From positions 496,001 through 560,000 of the forward strand of contig JAPNUO010000001.1 of assembly GCA_026627065.1 (NCBI GenBank): a stretch of 64,000 nucleotides of DNA, written 5' to 3'. The stretch comes from Bacillota bacterium. Its GTDB lineage: Bacteria; Bacillota; Sulfobacillia; Sulfobacillales; Sulfobacillaceae. Below the pieces are notes generated by a model that was not told where the DNA came from, searched no databases, and saw only the letters and a program-made list of their open reading frames with translations. Of the stretch, positions 23,900-32,757 are shown one piece after another. The translations under genes and the position numbers were made by a program. Within the stretch, counting starts at the first letter, position 1. Each line of letters begins with the position of its first letter.

Positions 23900-24850
23900 A
23901 TGGCCAAAACCTCTGTCCGGCGCATTATTCTTGATGTCGATACCGGCATCGACGATGCATGGGCCCTGATTTATGCTCTTCGTGCCCCGACTCTGGATGT
24001 GCTAGGCATTACCACGGGATTTGGCAATGCCGATGTCGACACGACAACGCGAAATACCCTGGCCGTGACCGACCTTTTACAGAGCCGGGTTCCCGTCTAT
24101 CGGGGGGCCGTTAAGCCGCTGTGTCGCCCCTGGGATGGTCCCGTCACCAGTTATCACGGGGTGAACGGGCTTGGCAATGCCTCAGTGCCTGACCCACTTC
24201 GCCCCCCTGAAAATACCGAGGCCGTCGACTTTTTGCACCAAGTGCTTACCGCCTTGCCCCATGAAGTCACCATTGTAACCTTGGCCCGGCTGACCAATAT
24301 TGCACGACTTCTCCTCTACGATCCCCACGTCGCCCCGTTGATTTCCCGGTTGGTCATCATGGGCGGCGCTGCCTTCGTGCCAGGCAACGTCACCCCGGTA
24401 GCTGAGGCAAATATTTGGGGCGATCCCGAAGCAGCGGACCTCGTGTTTCAGAGCGGGATTCCCATCACCATGGTTGGACTCGACGTAACACACCGAGCAC
24501 GGTTGACCTGGGATGACCTCGATCGGTTGGATTCCAGCCTCCCTTACGCGGCCATGATGCGCGACGCGACCGCCTTTTACCTAAAAGCCTACGAGCGCGA
24601 CCATCCGGAAATGCAAGGATGGTGTCCCATTCACGATCCGTTGGCCGTGGCCGTCGCTGAAGACCCCTCGCTGGTCGCCGTCCGCCGATACCCCGTTCGC
24701 GTGGAACACGCGGGGCGCTGGACCACGGGCATGACTGTTGTGGACGCACGCATGGGGGAACAGCCTCACGGCATTGAGGTGGCGCTCGACTTAAACGCGC
24801 CAGCGTTTCTTCACCGATTTTGGGATCGGGTGGGCATAGCGCCCGCTTAA
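23900..24850 (+). CDS. Nucleoside hydrolase (IunH family)
   Basis: The enzyme hydrolyses the N-glycosidic bond of ribonucleosides for salvage. The N-terminal calcium-binding cluster is intact: ILDVDTGIDDAWAL near residues 10-23. Other family segments are YHGVNGLGN near residue 84, MGGAAFVPGNVTPVAEANIWGDPEAAD near residues 153-178, and HDPLAVAV with the second active-site His/Asp near residue 244. The 316-residue length is normal. The spacing from GGAAGGAAAG to the ATG is long (about 18 bases). It converges with the VTT-domain gene, overlapping by four bases. Confidence 0.92.
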   Translation: MAKTSVRRIILDVDTGIDDAWALIYALRAPTLDVLGITTGFGNADVDTTTRNTLAVTDLLQSRVPVYRGAVKPLCRPWDGPVTSYHGVNGLGNASVPDPLRPPENTEAVDFLHQVLTALPHEVTIVTLARLTNIARLLLYDPHVAPLISRLVIMGGAAFVPGNVTPVAEANIWGDPEAADLVFQSGIPITMVGLDVTHRARLTWDDLDRLDSSLPYAAMMRDATAFYLKAYERDHPEMQGWCPIHDPLAVAVAEDPSLVAVRRYPVRVEHAGRWTTGMTVVDARMGEQPHGIEVALDLNAPAFLHRFWDRVGIAPA

Positions 24851-25584
24851 GCCTGCAAGTCGTCGGGTGGCGCCAACCGCTTGAGATGGGTCCGATTTGC
24901 CCACCAATAAATCGCCCACCCGACGACAAACAGTCCGCCAGCCAGGGCCACTAGTTGCCCCCAATGGGCATGCACGGCGGTGCGGTAGAGGAGTGCCATG
25001 ACCACGTTGGTCACAAATACCCCTACCGCTGTGGTCCAGTAGAAGCGAAAGACCGGCATCTCGCAGGCACCAAACGCCATATTGAGGACGTCAAAGGGGA
25101 TAAAGGAAATCCACCGCAGCAAGATCAGAGCTAGCGGGTTCAAATGCTCGACGGCCCGCACCACGCTCTGCACCCGCGGCCGGTCCGCCCACCGTTCCAA
25201 AATCGGGGGACCAATCCACCGTCCGAGCAAATAGGAAATCGACGCCGTAACCATAGATCCCGTCCACACTACGATAAGCCCGCCTACCGGGCCATACAGC
25301 GCAAAAGCCACCAATGTGGGAATTTCCATGGGAAAGACAATCACGACACTGTGGGCTGCTAGGGCCAAAATCACCAGCAAGGGCCCCCATGGCCCCAGCG
25401 CCCCAGCAAAATTTTGGAGCCAGGTAGCCGCGAGTTGAAACGCCGCGCGAATGCCCACGGTGTTGGCTAGCGTCTCCCAGCCCCACCACCCAAGAGCCAC
25501 GACGGCCGCTCCTGCCACCGCCAGCCAAATCCACTTATGGCTGCCAATCCAGCGAATGACGCGGCGAAGACCCGTGGGGTTCAC
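24847..25584 (-). CDS. VTT-domain (TVP38/TMEM64, DedA-like) membrane protein
   Basis: A membrane protein of about 245 residues with five to six hydrophobic segments. The VTT/SNARE-associated pattern is visible in FPMEIPTLVAFALYGPVGG and in the reentrant region around YLLGRWIGPPI, followed by FIPFDVLNMAFG. Family members are thought to scramble or transport lipids or be involved in membrane homeostasis. The GTG at 25584 is preferred because GGAGG lies eight bases upstream. Confidence 0.82.
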   Translation of the reverse strand: MNPTGLRRVIRWIGSHKWIWLAVAGAAVVALGWWGWETLANTVGIRAAFQLAATWLQNFAGALGPWGPLLVILALAAHSVVIVFPMEIPTLVAFALYGPVGGLIVVWTGSMVTASISYLLGRWIGPPILERWADRPRVQSVVRAVEHLNPLALILLRWISFIPFDVLNMAFGACEMPVFRFYWTTAVGVFVTNVVMALLYRTAVHAHWGQLVALAGGLFVVGWAIYWWANRTHLKRLAPPDDLQA

Positions 25585-25775
25585 TCGGACCACCTCCCCC
25601 CACTACCACATCATTCGTCGGTACGATAATCGCCTTAGTATACCATATGCCTTCAGCGATAGATCCCATGCCTTGCCTCGGTCGCCAAGCCCTCCGGCAC
25701 CTGTTCCGCTATTTCTTACACGATTCACGCCAGCGTTTCGTAACCAGGATCACGACTCCTCTTCGGCGCCCACCT

Positions 25776-26489
25776 TTACCAGAGCAGATCCTCCCCGTAT
25801 TGTTTTAGCCATGCGCGAGCTCGTTCGGCGTCGGGATATGCGCGAGAGACTGTAAACCAGAAGGCCGCTTGATGGTGCGGATACCGCCGATGAACCAGCT
25901 CATGAACGACGACATACTCCAGAACCCAAAGGGGCGCCTGATAGAGCCGCCAATTCAATCCCATGGTGCCGTCGGGCCGGCAATATCCCCACCGTGTCAC
26001 GCCGTTCGCCAACACTAGTTGGCGATACGGCAATTCGAGGCGCATTGCCCAGAGGGTCAGCCGCTCCCGAAATGTGTCGGGTGCCCGGCTTCGGTACCAG
26101 GCGACGAGCGCATGCCGCACCTCCTCCTGCTCCCGGGCGCTCACGGCAATGACGCGTTCTCGTGTTTCGCCCGTCATCTCCACAATCGGCCACGCTTCCC
26201 CCAAGACATAAGACCAGCCGCCCATGGCCAGGTGAGGACGGCGTTGCCAGGAGGCGCAGCGCGCTTCGTGTTGACGAAGAATCCATGACGCCTTGTCGTG
26301 GAGAATTGCGGGAATGTCGGGTCGGACTCCTGGCGGTAGCAACACCGTGATTTCATAGGGCGCCGTCACCGCAATCGCGAGGCGAGAGCGCCGCCGCCCC
26401 GACTCCACCTGAAGGTGAAACGACACCCCACCCACGGTTACCGTGCCTTCCGCCGCATTGTCCGGCGGGAGCCCATGGTCCCGCTTCAT
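25776..26489 (-). CDS. YgjP-like (DUF45) zinc metallopeptidase
   Basis: About 237 residues, with the HExxH zinc motif HELVHRRYPHH near residue 196, preceded by WVLEYVVVHE. The conserved WGYCRPDGTMGLNWRL strand lies just before it, and the third ligand region follows. This matches the YgjP/DUF45 (SprT-like) family, whose substrates are not known. The ATG at 26489 overlaps the stop of the upstream membrane protein (TGATG). The open frame continues 131 codons upstream, but that part is antisense to the real upstream gene. Confidence 0.85.
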   Translation of the reverse strand: MKRDHGLPPDNAAEGTVTVGGVSFHLQVESGRRRSRLAIAVTAPYEITVLLPPGVRPDIPAILHDKASWILRQHEARCASWQRRPHLAMGGWSYVLGEAWPIVEMTGETRERVIAVSAREQEEVRHALVAWYRSRAPDTFRERLTLWAMRLELPYRQLVLANGVTRWGYCRPDGTMGLNWRLYQAPLWVLEYVVVHELVHRRYPHHQAAFWFTVSRAYPDAERARAWLKQYGEDLLW

Positions 26490-26743
26490 CACGACTGTCG
26501 AGAAATTATGTCTTGCCGACGTGCCCGATACGCTGCCCAGCAGACCATGAGAGTCCCCAGCAACGCAACGCCTTGACCGGATAACGCAATGGCAGCCGGC
26601 ACCTTTCCCTCTACGCCCAACCACAAGAGAAGGTAGGCCAAGAGTATCATGACGAGCGTGGTCACGGCGGCCGCCCAAAACCACCGCACGCTGCGCCGGC
26701 TCCACGGCGCGGGGTTTGATAAGAAATCCTTCAACCCGTTCAC
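26489..26743 (-). CDS. Small two-helix membrane protein
   Basis: An 84-residue protein with two hydrophobic helices (about residues 24-43 and 50-70) and charged ends. No family is recognised. The GTG at 26743 follows AGGAGGG with correct spacing and is preferred to an ATG 12 codons upstream. Its stop overlaps the metallopeptidase start by one base, so the two are translated together. A regulatory or partner role for the peptidase is only suggested by coupling. Confidence 0.65.
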   Translation of the reverse strand: MNGLKDFLSNPAPWSRRSVRWFWAAAVTTLVMILLAYLLLWLGVEGKVPAAIALSGQGVALLGTLMVCWAAYRARRQDIISRQS

Positions 26744-27100
26744 GATTGCCCTCCTGCCGAACGCCGAAACACTGCGCACTCGAACCGCTCGAGCCCGCAG
26801 ACTGCCGCCTCTCCTGCATTGTAGCCCGGTGCCGAGTTTTCGGCAACCAGCGTCTCCCCGTGAGAAGCCACGGAGTAGACATGCGTGGTCGATCCCTTGA
26901 GGCTTCTTACTTACCTGTGAAGGACACTGGAAGACAGAACGACTGTCGAGAAAGGACTAGCGTCGTGGTTGCGATTGCATCGAGGAGCTGCCTGCGTTTC
27001 GGGTTGCAGGATCCCAGACCGACACCGTCCTTCTGCGCTCCTCGTCAAGAAGATAGAATTTAACTGACAATGTTAAACTACGCGCCAAAGAGAAGGAGCA
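26744..27100. other. Intergenic region before the nucleotidyltransferase
   Basis: Divergent spacer of about 350 bases. It contains a possible -10 (TAGAAT, 27054-27059) without a clear -35, and the dyad listed separately. I see no gene. Confidence 0.4.
27059..27077. promoter_or_regulatory. Dyad upstream of the AbiEii-like gene
   Basis: TTTAAC (27059-27064) and GTTAAA (27072-27077) are inverted copies with a seven-base centre, about 23 bases before the start codon and overlapping a possible -10. It is AT-rich in GC-rich surroundings. It could be an operator of the module. Confidence 0.45.
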
Positions 27101-27690
27101 ATGGCTGTGCAAGAAGCGGTGTTGCCGTCGGGTACTGCGGCGGTGGCAGGACTGTTGGCCGCGTGGCCGCGGATGGAGCAATTTTATTTAGCCGGTGGCA
27201 CCGCTTTGGCGCTGCGTCTCGGCCATCGCCAATCGCACGACCTGGATTTCTTTACGCGAGACCCTCAAAGTCGGGGTCCCGAACTTCCAGATCTTGACCG
27301 GATGCTGGCCCGTTTTCGTTCGGTCGAATGGGAGCTCACGACCAAGGAACAGCTTCAATGGCGCCTTGACGGGGTCTCGGTGACCCTCTGGGCATACCCT
27401 TTCCCGCATCGCTTTGCCCTTCACCGCTGGCGAGGATTAAGAGTGGCCGATGCCCGGGACATTGCCGTGCAAAAAGCGTACGCCGTCTACGGCGAAGCTT
27501 TTTCGCCGCACCTGTTCGTCCATCAGCTGACGTATACTGCAGATCTTCCTGACCGGGACATGGCCGTCACCCTCTTGTCATCGCCCATAACGTTTGACAA
27601 GGTGGCCGCGACTTGTCCCAATATGTGCGCAGGTGGGCCGCGCGCCATTTCCAGCAAGTTCGACCCGGATCGGAAGGTTCGCGCCTATGA
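27101..27690 (+). pseudogene. AbiEii/AbiGii-type nucleotidyltransferase, probably frameshifted
   Basis: The first part has the family signature: LAGGTALALRLGHRQSHDLDFFTRD (near residues 27-51) with the catalytic DxD, and VADARDIAVQKAYA near residue 115. AbiEii-like proteins act as toxins that modify tRNA or nucleotides, or in phage defence. From about 27595 the same frame loses protein character and stays open to 27991. A second frame, from about 27598, reads a plausible C terminus (DLSQYVRRWAARHFQQ) and stops at 27688-27690, exactly overlapping the ATG of the next gene as ATGA. That arrangement suggests a one-base change near 27590-27610. A sequencing error cannot be excluded. The ATG has a good AAGGAG site. 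Confidence 0.65.
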
Positions 27691-28016
27691 GGCTGCCTCT
27701 AACCGTCCAGCGCCTTTTCTACCGCTACCATGCGGACCGCTTGGATTCCGACCGCCATGCCGAGATCATCATCTCCACCGTCCTGGCGGACGGCAATCTC
27801 GACGACTGGGAATGGCTTTTTGCCGTCTACGGGTGGAACGCACTGGCAAAATGGATTGCCGAGCCGGCGCATCGCAACTTGCTGCCACCGCCCATGGCAT
27901 CCTTTCGGACCTTGATCCTCGTTGGCCAATCCGACCCGACGTCGCGCTGGGGCGGTCCGCATCGCCTCGTCCCGCCCGACGCCCTACCTGACTGGTTCCC
28001 CGACGCTTTACGTTAG
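27687..28016 (+). CDS. Small partner protein of the AbiEii-like gene
   Basis: A 109-residue frame from the ATG at 27687. The central part, FYRYHADRLDSDRHAEIII and DLDDWEWLFAVYG-like sequence (here NLDDWEWLFAVYG), resembles small DUF6922-type proteins that are often encoded beside nucleotidyltransferase AbiEii genes. Those proteins have a W-x-x-L pattern and a final region where DNA binding or antitoxin function has been suggested. Here the gene follows the nucleotidyltransferase; its start overlaps the reconstructed stop of that gene. Function as an antitoxin is inference from pairing. Confidence 0.65.
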   Translation: MRLPLTVQRLFYRYHADRLDSDRHAEIIISTVLADGNLDDWEWLFAVYGWNALAKWIAEPAHRNLLPPPMASFRTLILVGQSDPTSRWGGPHRLVPPDALPDWFPDALR

Positions 28017-28071
28017 GCCCAATGCCTTCGCAAGTTCCTCCCGGCGCACCCATGGGAAAGAGCGCCCGGCC

Positions 28072-29295
28072 TCACGACCGCTTTAGTGACGCATCTGGCA
28101 ACTCCACCAAGGTGGTAATGCCCTGGCCTACGCCGATGCACATGGTCGCCACCCCGCGTCCAGCGCCAGACCGCCGCATTTCATAAACCAGCGTGGTCAG
28201 AATGCGCGCACCCGACGCGCCCAGCGGATGCCCTAAGGCGATGGCGCCGCCGTTCGGGTTGACAATCTCCGGATTAAACGGCAGGTCTCGCAGCACGGCC
28301 AGCGTCTGGGCTGCAAATGCCTCGTTGAGCTCCACCCGTTCAACGTCTTCAAGGCGCCAGCCTGCGCGTCTCAACGCCTTTTGGGTCGCCGGCACGGGAC
28401 CATAGCCCATGATGGCGGGATCGACTCCCGCGACCCCCGTGCCTCGAATCACGGCCAGCGGTTCAATGCCGTGCGCTTGGGCAACGTCAGCGCCCATCAG
28501 CACTAAGGCGGCCGCTCCATCATTGATTCCCGACGAATTCCCCGCCGTCACCGTGCCCCCTTCCCGAAACGCCGGCTTCAAGCGCGCCAACTTCTCGAGG
28601 CTGGTGTCCCTGCGCGGGTGCTCATCGCGGTCCACAAGTATAGTGGCTTGCGTGCGAGGATCGGCTACCGGCACCGGCACAATTTCCTCGGCAAAGCGCC
28701 CCGAATCCTGGGCGGCTACCGCCCGCTGATGCGAGCGAAGAGCCCATTCGTCCTGCTCCTGGCGGCTAATGGCAAATCGCTCCGCTAAATTTTCCGCCGT
28801 TTCCCCCATCGAGTAGGGATAATAGCGTTCGGCCAACTTGGGATTGACCATCCGCCAGCCTAATGTGGTATCAAACAACACTTGATTGCCGGAAGGAAAA
28901 CCACTCGCGGCTTTCGGCAGCACAAAAGGCGCCCGCGTCATCGATTCGACGCCGCCCGCGACAACAATATCTTGTTCGCCCGACAGTATCGCATGGTACG
29001 CACGGTTGACCGCTTCGAGGGAGCTGCCGCATAGGCGGTTAAACGTGGCGCCCGGCACGGTCACCGGAAACCCGGCCAAGAGAAGCGCCATCCGCGCTAC
29101 ATTGCGGTTGTCCTCGCCCGCCTGATTGGCGGCGCCCAATAACACGTCGTCGACGTCCTTCGGGTCCAAACCGACATCGTCCACCACCGCGCGGATCACC
29201 AGTGCAGCCAAATCATCTGGACGGACATCCTTGAGCACTCCGCGGTGCCGGCCAATGGGCGTGCGCCGCGCCGCGACAATCACCACATCTCGCAT
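28072..29295 (-). CDS. Acetyl-CoA C-acyltransferase (thiolase; PcaF/PaaJ-like)
   Basis: A 407-residue thiolase. The nucleophile Cys lies in NRLCGSSLEA near residue 90, the second active-site region in NPNGGAIALGHPLGASGAR, and the C-terminal Cys in CIGVGQG. The segment ANQAGEDNRNVARMALLLAG is typical of 3-oxoadipyl-CoA thiolases, so a role in aromatic or phenylacetate-type degradation is possible; general beta-oxidation is the alternative. It stands alone on the minus strand, so context does not decide. No recognised transport or ring-cleavage gene is nearby. Confidence 0.92.
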   Translation of the reverse strand: MRDVVIVAARRTPIGRHRGVLKDVRPDDLAALVIRAVVDDVGLDPKDVDDVLLGAANQAGEDNRNVARMALLLAGFPVTVPGATFNRLCGSSLEAVNRAYHAILSGEQDIVVAGGVESMTRAPFVLPKAASGFPSGNQVLFDTTLGWRMVNPKLAERYYPYSMGETAENLAERFAISRQEQDEWALRSHQRAVAAQDSGRFAEEIVPVPVADPRTQATILVDRDEHPRRDTSLEKLARLKPAFREGGTVTAGNSSGINDGAAALVLMGADVAQAHGIEPLAVIRGTGVAGVDPAIMGYGPVPATQKALRRAGWRLEDVERVELNEAFAAQTLAVLRDLPFNPEIVNPNGGAIALGHPLGASGARILTTLVYEMRRSGAGRGVATMCIGVGQGITTLVELPDASLKRS

Positions 29296-29503
29296 ACGTT
29301 GCTCACCAATCTCTCCCCTACCCGTGTCGTCGCCTTTGTCGCTTCCTGCGTCTTGGCGTTATGCATCGTCCCCTCAATATATTTTAAGAGAGACCTTGGA
29401 GGAAAGAAATCATAAGACGTCATAAGATCGCCTTGTCCCAAGGAGCGACCCGCTGCTCAAGGTTTTCGGGCCATAGGGTTATACTAACAGAAACCTGCGC
29501 AGC

Positions 29504-29539
29504 GGCTGACTAGTCAGCCATACCCTGTAGTGGTATGAT
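29504..29539 (+). promoter_or_regulatory. Two dyads over the trxB promoter
   Basis: A perfect 16-bp palindrome, GGCTGACTAGTCAGCC (29504-29519), is followed by a second dyad CATACC-7-GGTATG (29519-29537). A possible promoter lies across them: TAGTCA (29511-29516), 17 bases, TATGAT (29534-29539). The overlap suggests an operator for a dimeric regulator, possibly redox-responsive given the target gene. Confidence 0.55.
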
Positions 29540-29598
29540 TCTCATCGCGAACTAGATTTTGTCAGGCACCGCGCCGGGAACTAAGGAGTGGAAAGCAC

Positions 29599-30549
29599 AT
29601 GACCGAACAAGTCATTATCATCGGAACAGGTCCAGCCGGCTATACCGCGGCCATCTACGCCGCCCGGGCAAATCTCAATCCGCTGGTCATTGAAGGGGAT
29701 GAACCTGGCGGACAACTCATGCTCACGACAGAAGTGGAAAATTTTCCGGGATTTCCTGACGGGATTTTAGGCCCGGATTTAATGGAAGCCATGAAAAAGC
29801 AGGCACAGCGGTTTGGCGCGCGATTTGTTTTTGGTCAGGCTACCCGCGTCGACTTGAGTCAACGCCCATTTCAAGTCACCGTCGGTGACCAGGAGACTTA
29901 TCAGGCCGAATCCTTAATCATCTCCACGGGAGCATCCGCCAAACTCTTAGAGATTCCCGGAGAATCGGAGCTCATTGGCCATGGGGTGTCGACCTGTGCG
30001 ACGTGCGACGGTTTCTTTTTTAAAGATAAGAAGGTCATTGTCGTGGGAGGCGGGGACTCCGCCATGGAGGAAGCGACCTTTTTGACTCGCTATGCGTCCG
30101 AGGTAACGATTGTCCATCGGCGCGACACTTTGCGAGCCTCCAAAGTCATGCAGGAACGGGCCCGCAAAAATCCCAAGATTTCCTGGGTGATGAATGTGAC
30201 GCCCGTGGAGGTGCTCGGGGAGAATCGGCGCGTCAGTGGACTTAAAGTGCGCGACAATCGGACGGGAGAGCTGAAGATCCTGCCGGCAGACGGGATTTTC
30301 GTCTCGATCGGTCATCGGCCCAATACCGCCTTTTTGCAAGGGCAATTGGAGACCGATCCCATTGGGTACCTCATCACTAAAGGGGATAGCACCGCCACCA
30401 GCGTCGAAGGGGTCTTTGCCTGCGGCGATGTCGCAGACTCTCGCTACCGCCAAGCCATTACGGCCGCCGGTACGGGATGCCGGGCGGCCATGGACGTCGA
30501 GCGCTGGCTTGAAGCCCGCCACCATCAAGAAACCGCTACTTTGGTCTAA
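29599..30549 (+). CDS. trxB: Thioredoxin reductase
   Basis: TrxB passes electrons from NADPH through FAD to thioredoxin. The 316-residue protein has the FAD motif GTGPAG at residues 9-14, the redox-active CATCDG near residues 134-139, the NADPH motif GGGDSAMEEA near residue 152, and the C-terminal FACGDVAD. All are canonical. The ATG follows AAGGAG with good spacing. A strong bidirectional terminator lies 34 bases after the stop, so it is probably transcribed alone from the promoter near 29510. Confidence 0.96.
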   Translation: MTEQVIIIGTGPAGYTAAIYAARANLNPLVIEGDEPGGQLMLTTEVENFPGFPDGILGPDLMEAMKKQAQRFGARFVFGQATRVDLSQRPFQVTVGDQETYQAESLIISTGASAKLLEIPGESELIGHGVSTCATCDGFFFKDKKVIVVGGGDSAMEEATFLTRYASEVTIVHRRDTLRASKVMQERARKNPKISWVMNVTPVEVLGENRRVSGLKVRDNRTGELKILPADGIFVSIGHRPNTAFLQGQLETDPIGYLITKGDSTATSVEGVFACGDVADSRYRQAITAAGTGCRAAMDVERWLEARHHQETATLV

Positions 30550-30582
30550 TCGACCGGTCAGTCTTGACCACATAGGCAGAGA

Positions 30583-30612
30583 AAAAAGGCCGGACGCGCT
30601 CCGGCCTTTTTG
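30583..30612. terminator. Bidirectional terminator trxB / SASP
   Basis: A 12-bp stem AAAAAGGCCGGA/TCCGGCCTTTTT (30583-30594 with 30600-30611) with a five-base loop. Each strand ends in a T tract, so it can serve trxB on the plus strand and the SASP gene, whose stop directly abuts it, on the minus strand. Confidence 0.92.
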
Positions 30613-30837
30613 TTACCGCGGGCCGCGCCCCGCCATCTGTTGCTCAGCCATTTCGATCATCCTGCGGACCATCTGCCCTCCCACGGCGCCGCATTGCCGG
30701 GAAGGGACTTCGCCCCAGTAGCCGTCTTCGATCCCGGTCAGACCGATTTCGCGGGCAATTTCGTATTTGAACTGGTCCAACGCGCGCTCCGCGCCGCGCA
30801 CTAAGGCGCGGTTGCCGGTGTTGCTGCCCTGTGCCAT
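30613..30837 (-). CDS. Small acid-soluble spore protein, alpha/beta type
   Basis: A 74-residue SASP that coats and protects DNA in the spore core and is degraded by the GPR protease at germination. Conserved features are visible: NRALVRGAERALDQFKYEIARE, containing the GPR cleavage region in the second half, then YWGEVPSRQCGAVGGQMVRRMIE. The start at 30837 follows GGAGGTGA. Expression would be expected late in the forespore under sigma-G, but I cannot verify a promoter. It is direct evidence that the organism sporulates. Confidence 0.93.
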   Translation of the reverse strand: MAQGSNTGNRALVRGAERALDQFKYEIAREIGLTGIEDGYWGEVPSRQCGAVGGQMVRRMIEMAEQQMAGRGPR

Positions 30838-30930
30838 GTCTGTCACCTCCATCTCAGGTAGTGCGCTTATTATCACCCACCCTTGACGGATTTAGCCTTG
30901 GACCGCCAGCCAATTTTTGGACCGCTTCAG

Positions 30931-32259
30931 TTAGCCTTCAGTCAGCACAGGCTGACGCTTCGGCGGCTTGACATCGGGCACCACCAGGAAAGCCAGAACG
31001 CCCACTAAGGACGCAATCATGACGCTGCCGAACATGCCGGCAAATCCGTGCACGCTGTGCGCCGCAGTTAAAATGATCGGGCCCGCAGACATGCCGATTC
31101 CCCGAAACAACGCGGCAACGGACAGCGCCTCCCCCGCCTGGTCCTCGCGATAAAGGGCCAGGGCCATGCGATTGAGCGGAGCGCCCATCGTAAATGCCGT
31201 GCCCAGGCCAAAGACCAACATAGCGATGATGAAGCGAGTCAGGGTCAGACCCGGCCAAGCCAGCAACAGACCGCCGGCGGCCCCGGCAAGTAGGCCCACT
31301 ACCAAGACCTTGCGAGGTCCGATGCGGTCCACCAAGACGCCACCCGCGCCCGAAAGCACCGCACCGCTAAAGGCCGCCGGCAACAGTGCCAAGCCTGAAG
31401 CCAAGACCGTGAATCCCAGCACCCGTTGAACCAGGGTCGGCACAAACACCGCAGCCGACATATCCAGACCAATTAACGCTGCGCCCACCATCATCGCCAC
31501 TCCCCGTAAAGAGCGGATGGGTGCGGGATCCAAAAAGGGCACGCGGCCGCCCCGCTCAAGCCCAATAAAGGCGGCCAAGGCCACCAGCGCGACCAATCCG
31601 AGCGCCCAACGGCCCCAGCCTCCCACCGCCAAGGTCAGCAGGGCAGAGCTCAACAACAAGGAAAAGACCAGCCCCCCGCGCCAATCGGGGATGGGTCGTT
31701 CGCTGACGGCGCCAGCGGCCACCCGGCCGCTCAAGAGGAGCACCAACACCGCAATTGGCACATTAATCAAAAACACCGAAGGCCAGCCCAGGTATTGCCC
31801 CAGCAGTCCTCCCAACGTGGGTCCCAACACGCTTGCCATTCCAAACACCGCGCCAAATAGGCCCAGCGCCATTCCTCGACGCTCCGCTGAAAACTGCAAA
31901 ATTCCTTCTGCCTGGGCATTGGGATACACAGCCCCCGCCCCGGCCCCTTGCACGATGCGGGCCAGCATAAAGACCCAAAACACAGGCGAGAATGCCGCCA
32001 AAAGGGAGGCCAGCATAAAAGCCGCAATTCCCCACAGAAACACCCGCTTATGCCCTATGCGGTCCCCCCAAGCCCCTGCCAACACTGTCGACGCAATGTA
32101 GGCGACGGTATACCCCGTAATCGTCCAGGCCATCCACGTCAAACGCAGGTGAAAGCTTCGCATAATCAACGGAAACACGGGAGCCAGGACGTTGGTGTCC
32201 AAAGCGCCCATAAAGACGCCTATCAGGTAAACGGACAAGATGCGCCAATTCGGCCGCAT
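30931..32259 (-). CDS. MFS drug/multidrug exporter (DHA2-like)
   Basis: A 442-residue major facilitator with 12 to 14 hydrophobic helices. Family motifs visible are the N-terminal GALDTNVLAPVFPLIMRSF, GAWGDRIGHKRVFLWG (the DRxGxK loop motif A) and GPTLGGLLGQYLGW (motif C of drug:H+ antiporters). This points to proton-driven efflux, with substrate unknown. The ATG at 32259 follows GAAGGAAGGGG. The DUF420 gene lies 33 bases upstream on the same strand, with a TetR regulator beyond. Confidence 0.88.
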   Translation of the reverse strand: MRPNWRILSVYLIGVFMGALDTNVLAPVFPLIMRSFHLRLTWMAWTITGYTVAYIASTVLAGAWGDRIGHKRVFLWGIAAFMLASLLAAFSPVFWVFMLARIVQGAGAGAVYPNAQAEGILQFSAERRGMALGLFGAVFGMASVLGPTLGGLLGQYLGWPSVFLINVPIAVLVLLLSGRVAAGAVSERPIPDWRGGLVFSLLLSSALLTLAVGGWGRWALGLVALVALAAFIGLERGGRVPFLDPAPIRSLRGVAMMVGAALIGLDMSAAVFVPTLVQRVLGFTVLASGLALLPAAFSGAVLSGAGGVLVDRIGPRKVLVVGLLAGAAGGLLLAWPGLTLTRFIIAMLVFGLGTAFTMGAPLNRMALALYREDQAGEALSVAALFRGIGMSAGPIILTAAHSVHGFAGMFGSVMIASLVGVLAFLVVPDVKPPKRQPVLTEG

Positions 32260-32292
32260 CGCGACACCCCTTCCTTCGCTGTGCACGCGCTG

Positions 32293-32757
32293 CTATCCCC
32301 CATGGCCCAAAGAGATCGCCCGAAATAAGTTGGTCGTGGGCCCCGGAGAGTAAAACACGTATAACAGCAAAAAGACCATCAATCCCGAGGCGGCGGCCAC
32401 CAACCAAATGGCTGCCGTCCACGGACCAATGCGGCGGTGCAGGGAAAAGCGGCCCAAAAGCGCCCGGCGAATGGTCACAATTCCTAGGATAGCCGCTACC
32501 GTCGCCAGAGTCGCGTGGGCCTGAAGAAAGATCGTATACGCGGTACGGTATTTTGCTGGGCCGTTAAAGGTGGTGTCGCCCACCAGCAACGTGCGCAAAA
32601 CATAACTGATAAAAAATGCGGTGGCGAATCCGGCACCCGTCAGCATCAGCGCTTTATGGGTCTTTTGTCGGCCCCGCCGAATGAAAACCCAACCGGTAGC
32701 AATTAAAAGGGCACTCACAATCATAAACCCTTCGTTGAGTGCCGGCCACACTTGCAT
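32293..32757 (-). CDS. DUF420 membrane protein
   Basis: A 154-residue protein with four hydrophobic helices. The conserved histidines of DUF420 are visible: QKTHKALMLTG near residue 32, AHATLA near residue 82 and LHRRIG near residue 107. Related proteins (CtaM type) are linked to cytochrome oxidase assembly, but no oxidase genes are adjacent here. The start at 32757 has AAAGGGGATG just upstream. It is likely co-transcribed with the MFS gene. Confidence 0.82.
   Translation of the reverse strand: MQVWPALNEGFMIVSALLIATGWVFIRRGRQKTHKALMLTGAGFATAFFISYVLRTLLVGDTTFNGPAKYRTAYTIFLQAHATLATVAAILGIVTIRRALLGRFSLHRRIGPWTAAIWLVAAASGLMVFLLLYVFYSPGPTTNLFRAISLGHGG

Noticed and set aside
26490..26882. N-terminal extension of the DUF45 metallopeptidase frame
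   Set aside because: The extension is out of frame with the small membrane protein gene that occupies this DNA, and the stop/start overlap at 26489 defines the real start.
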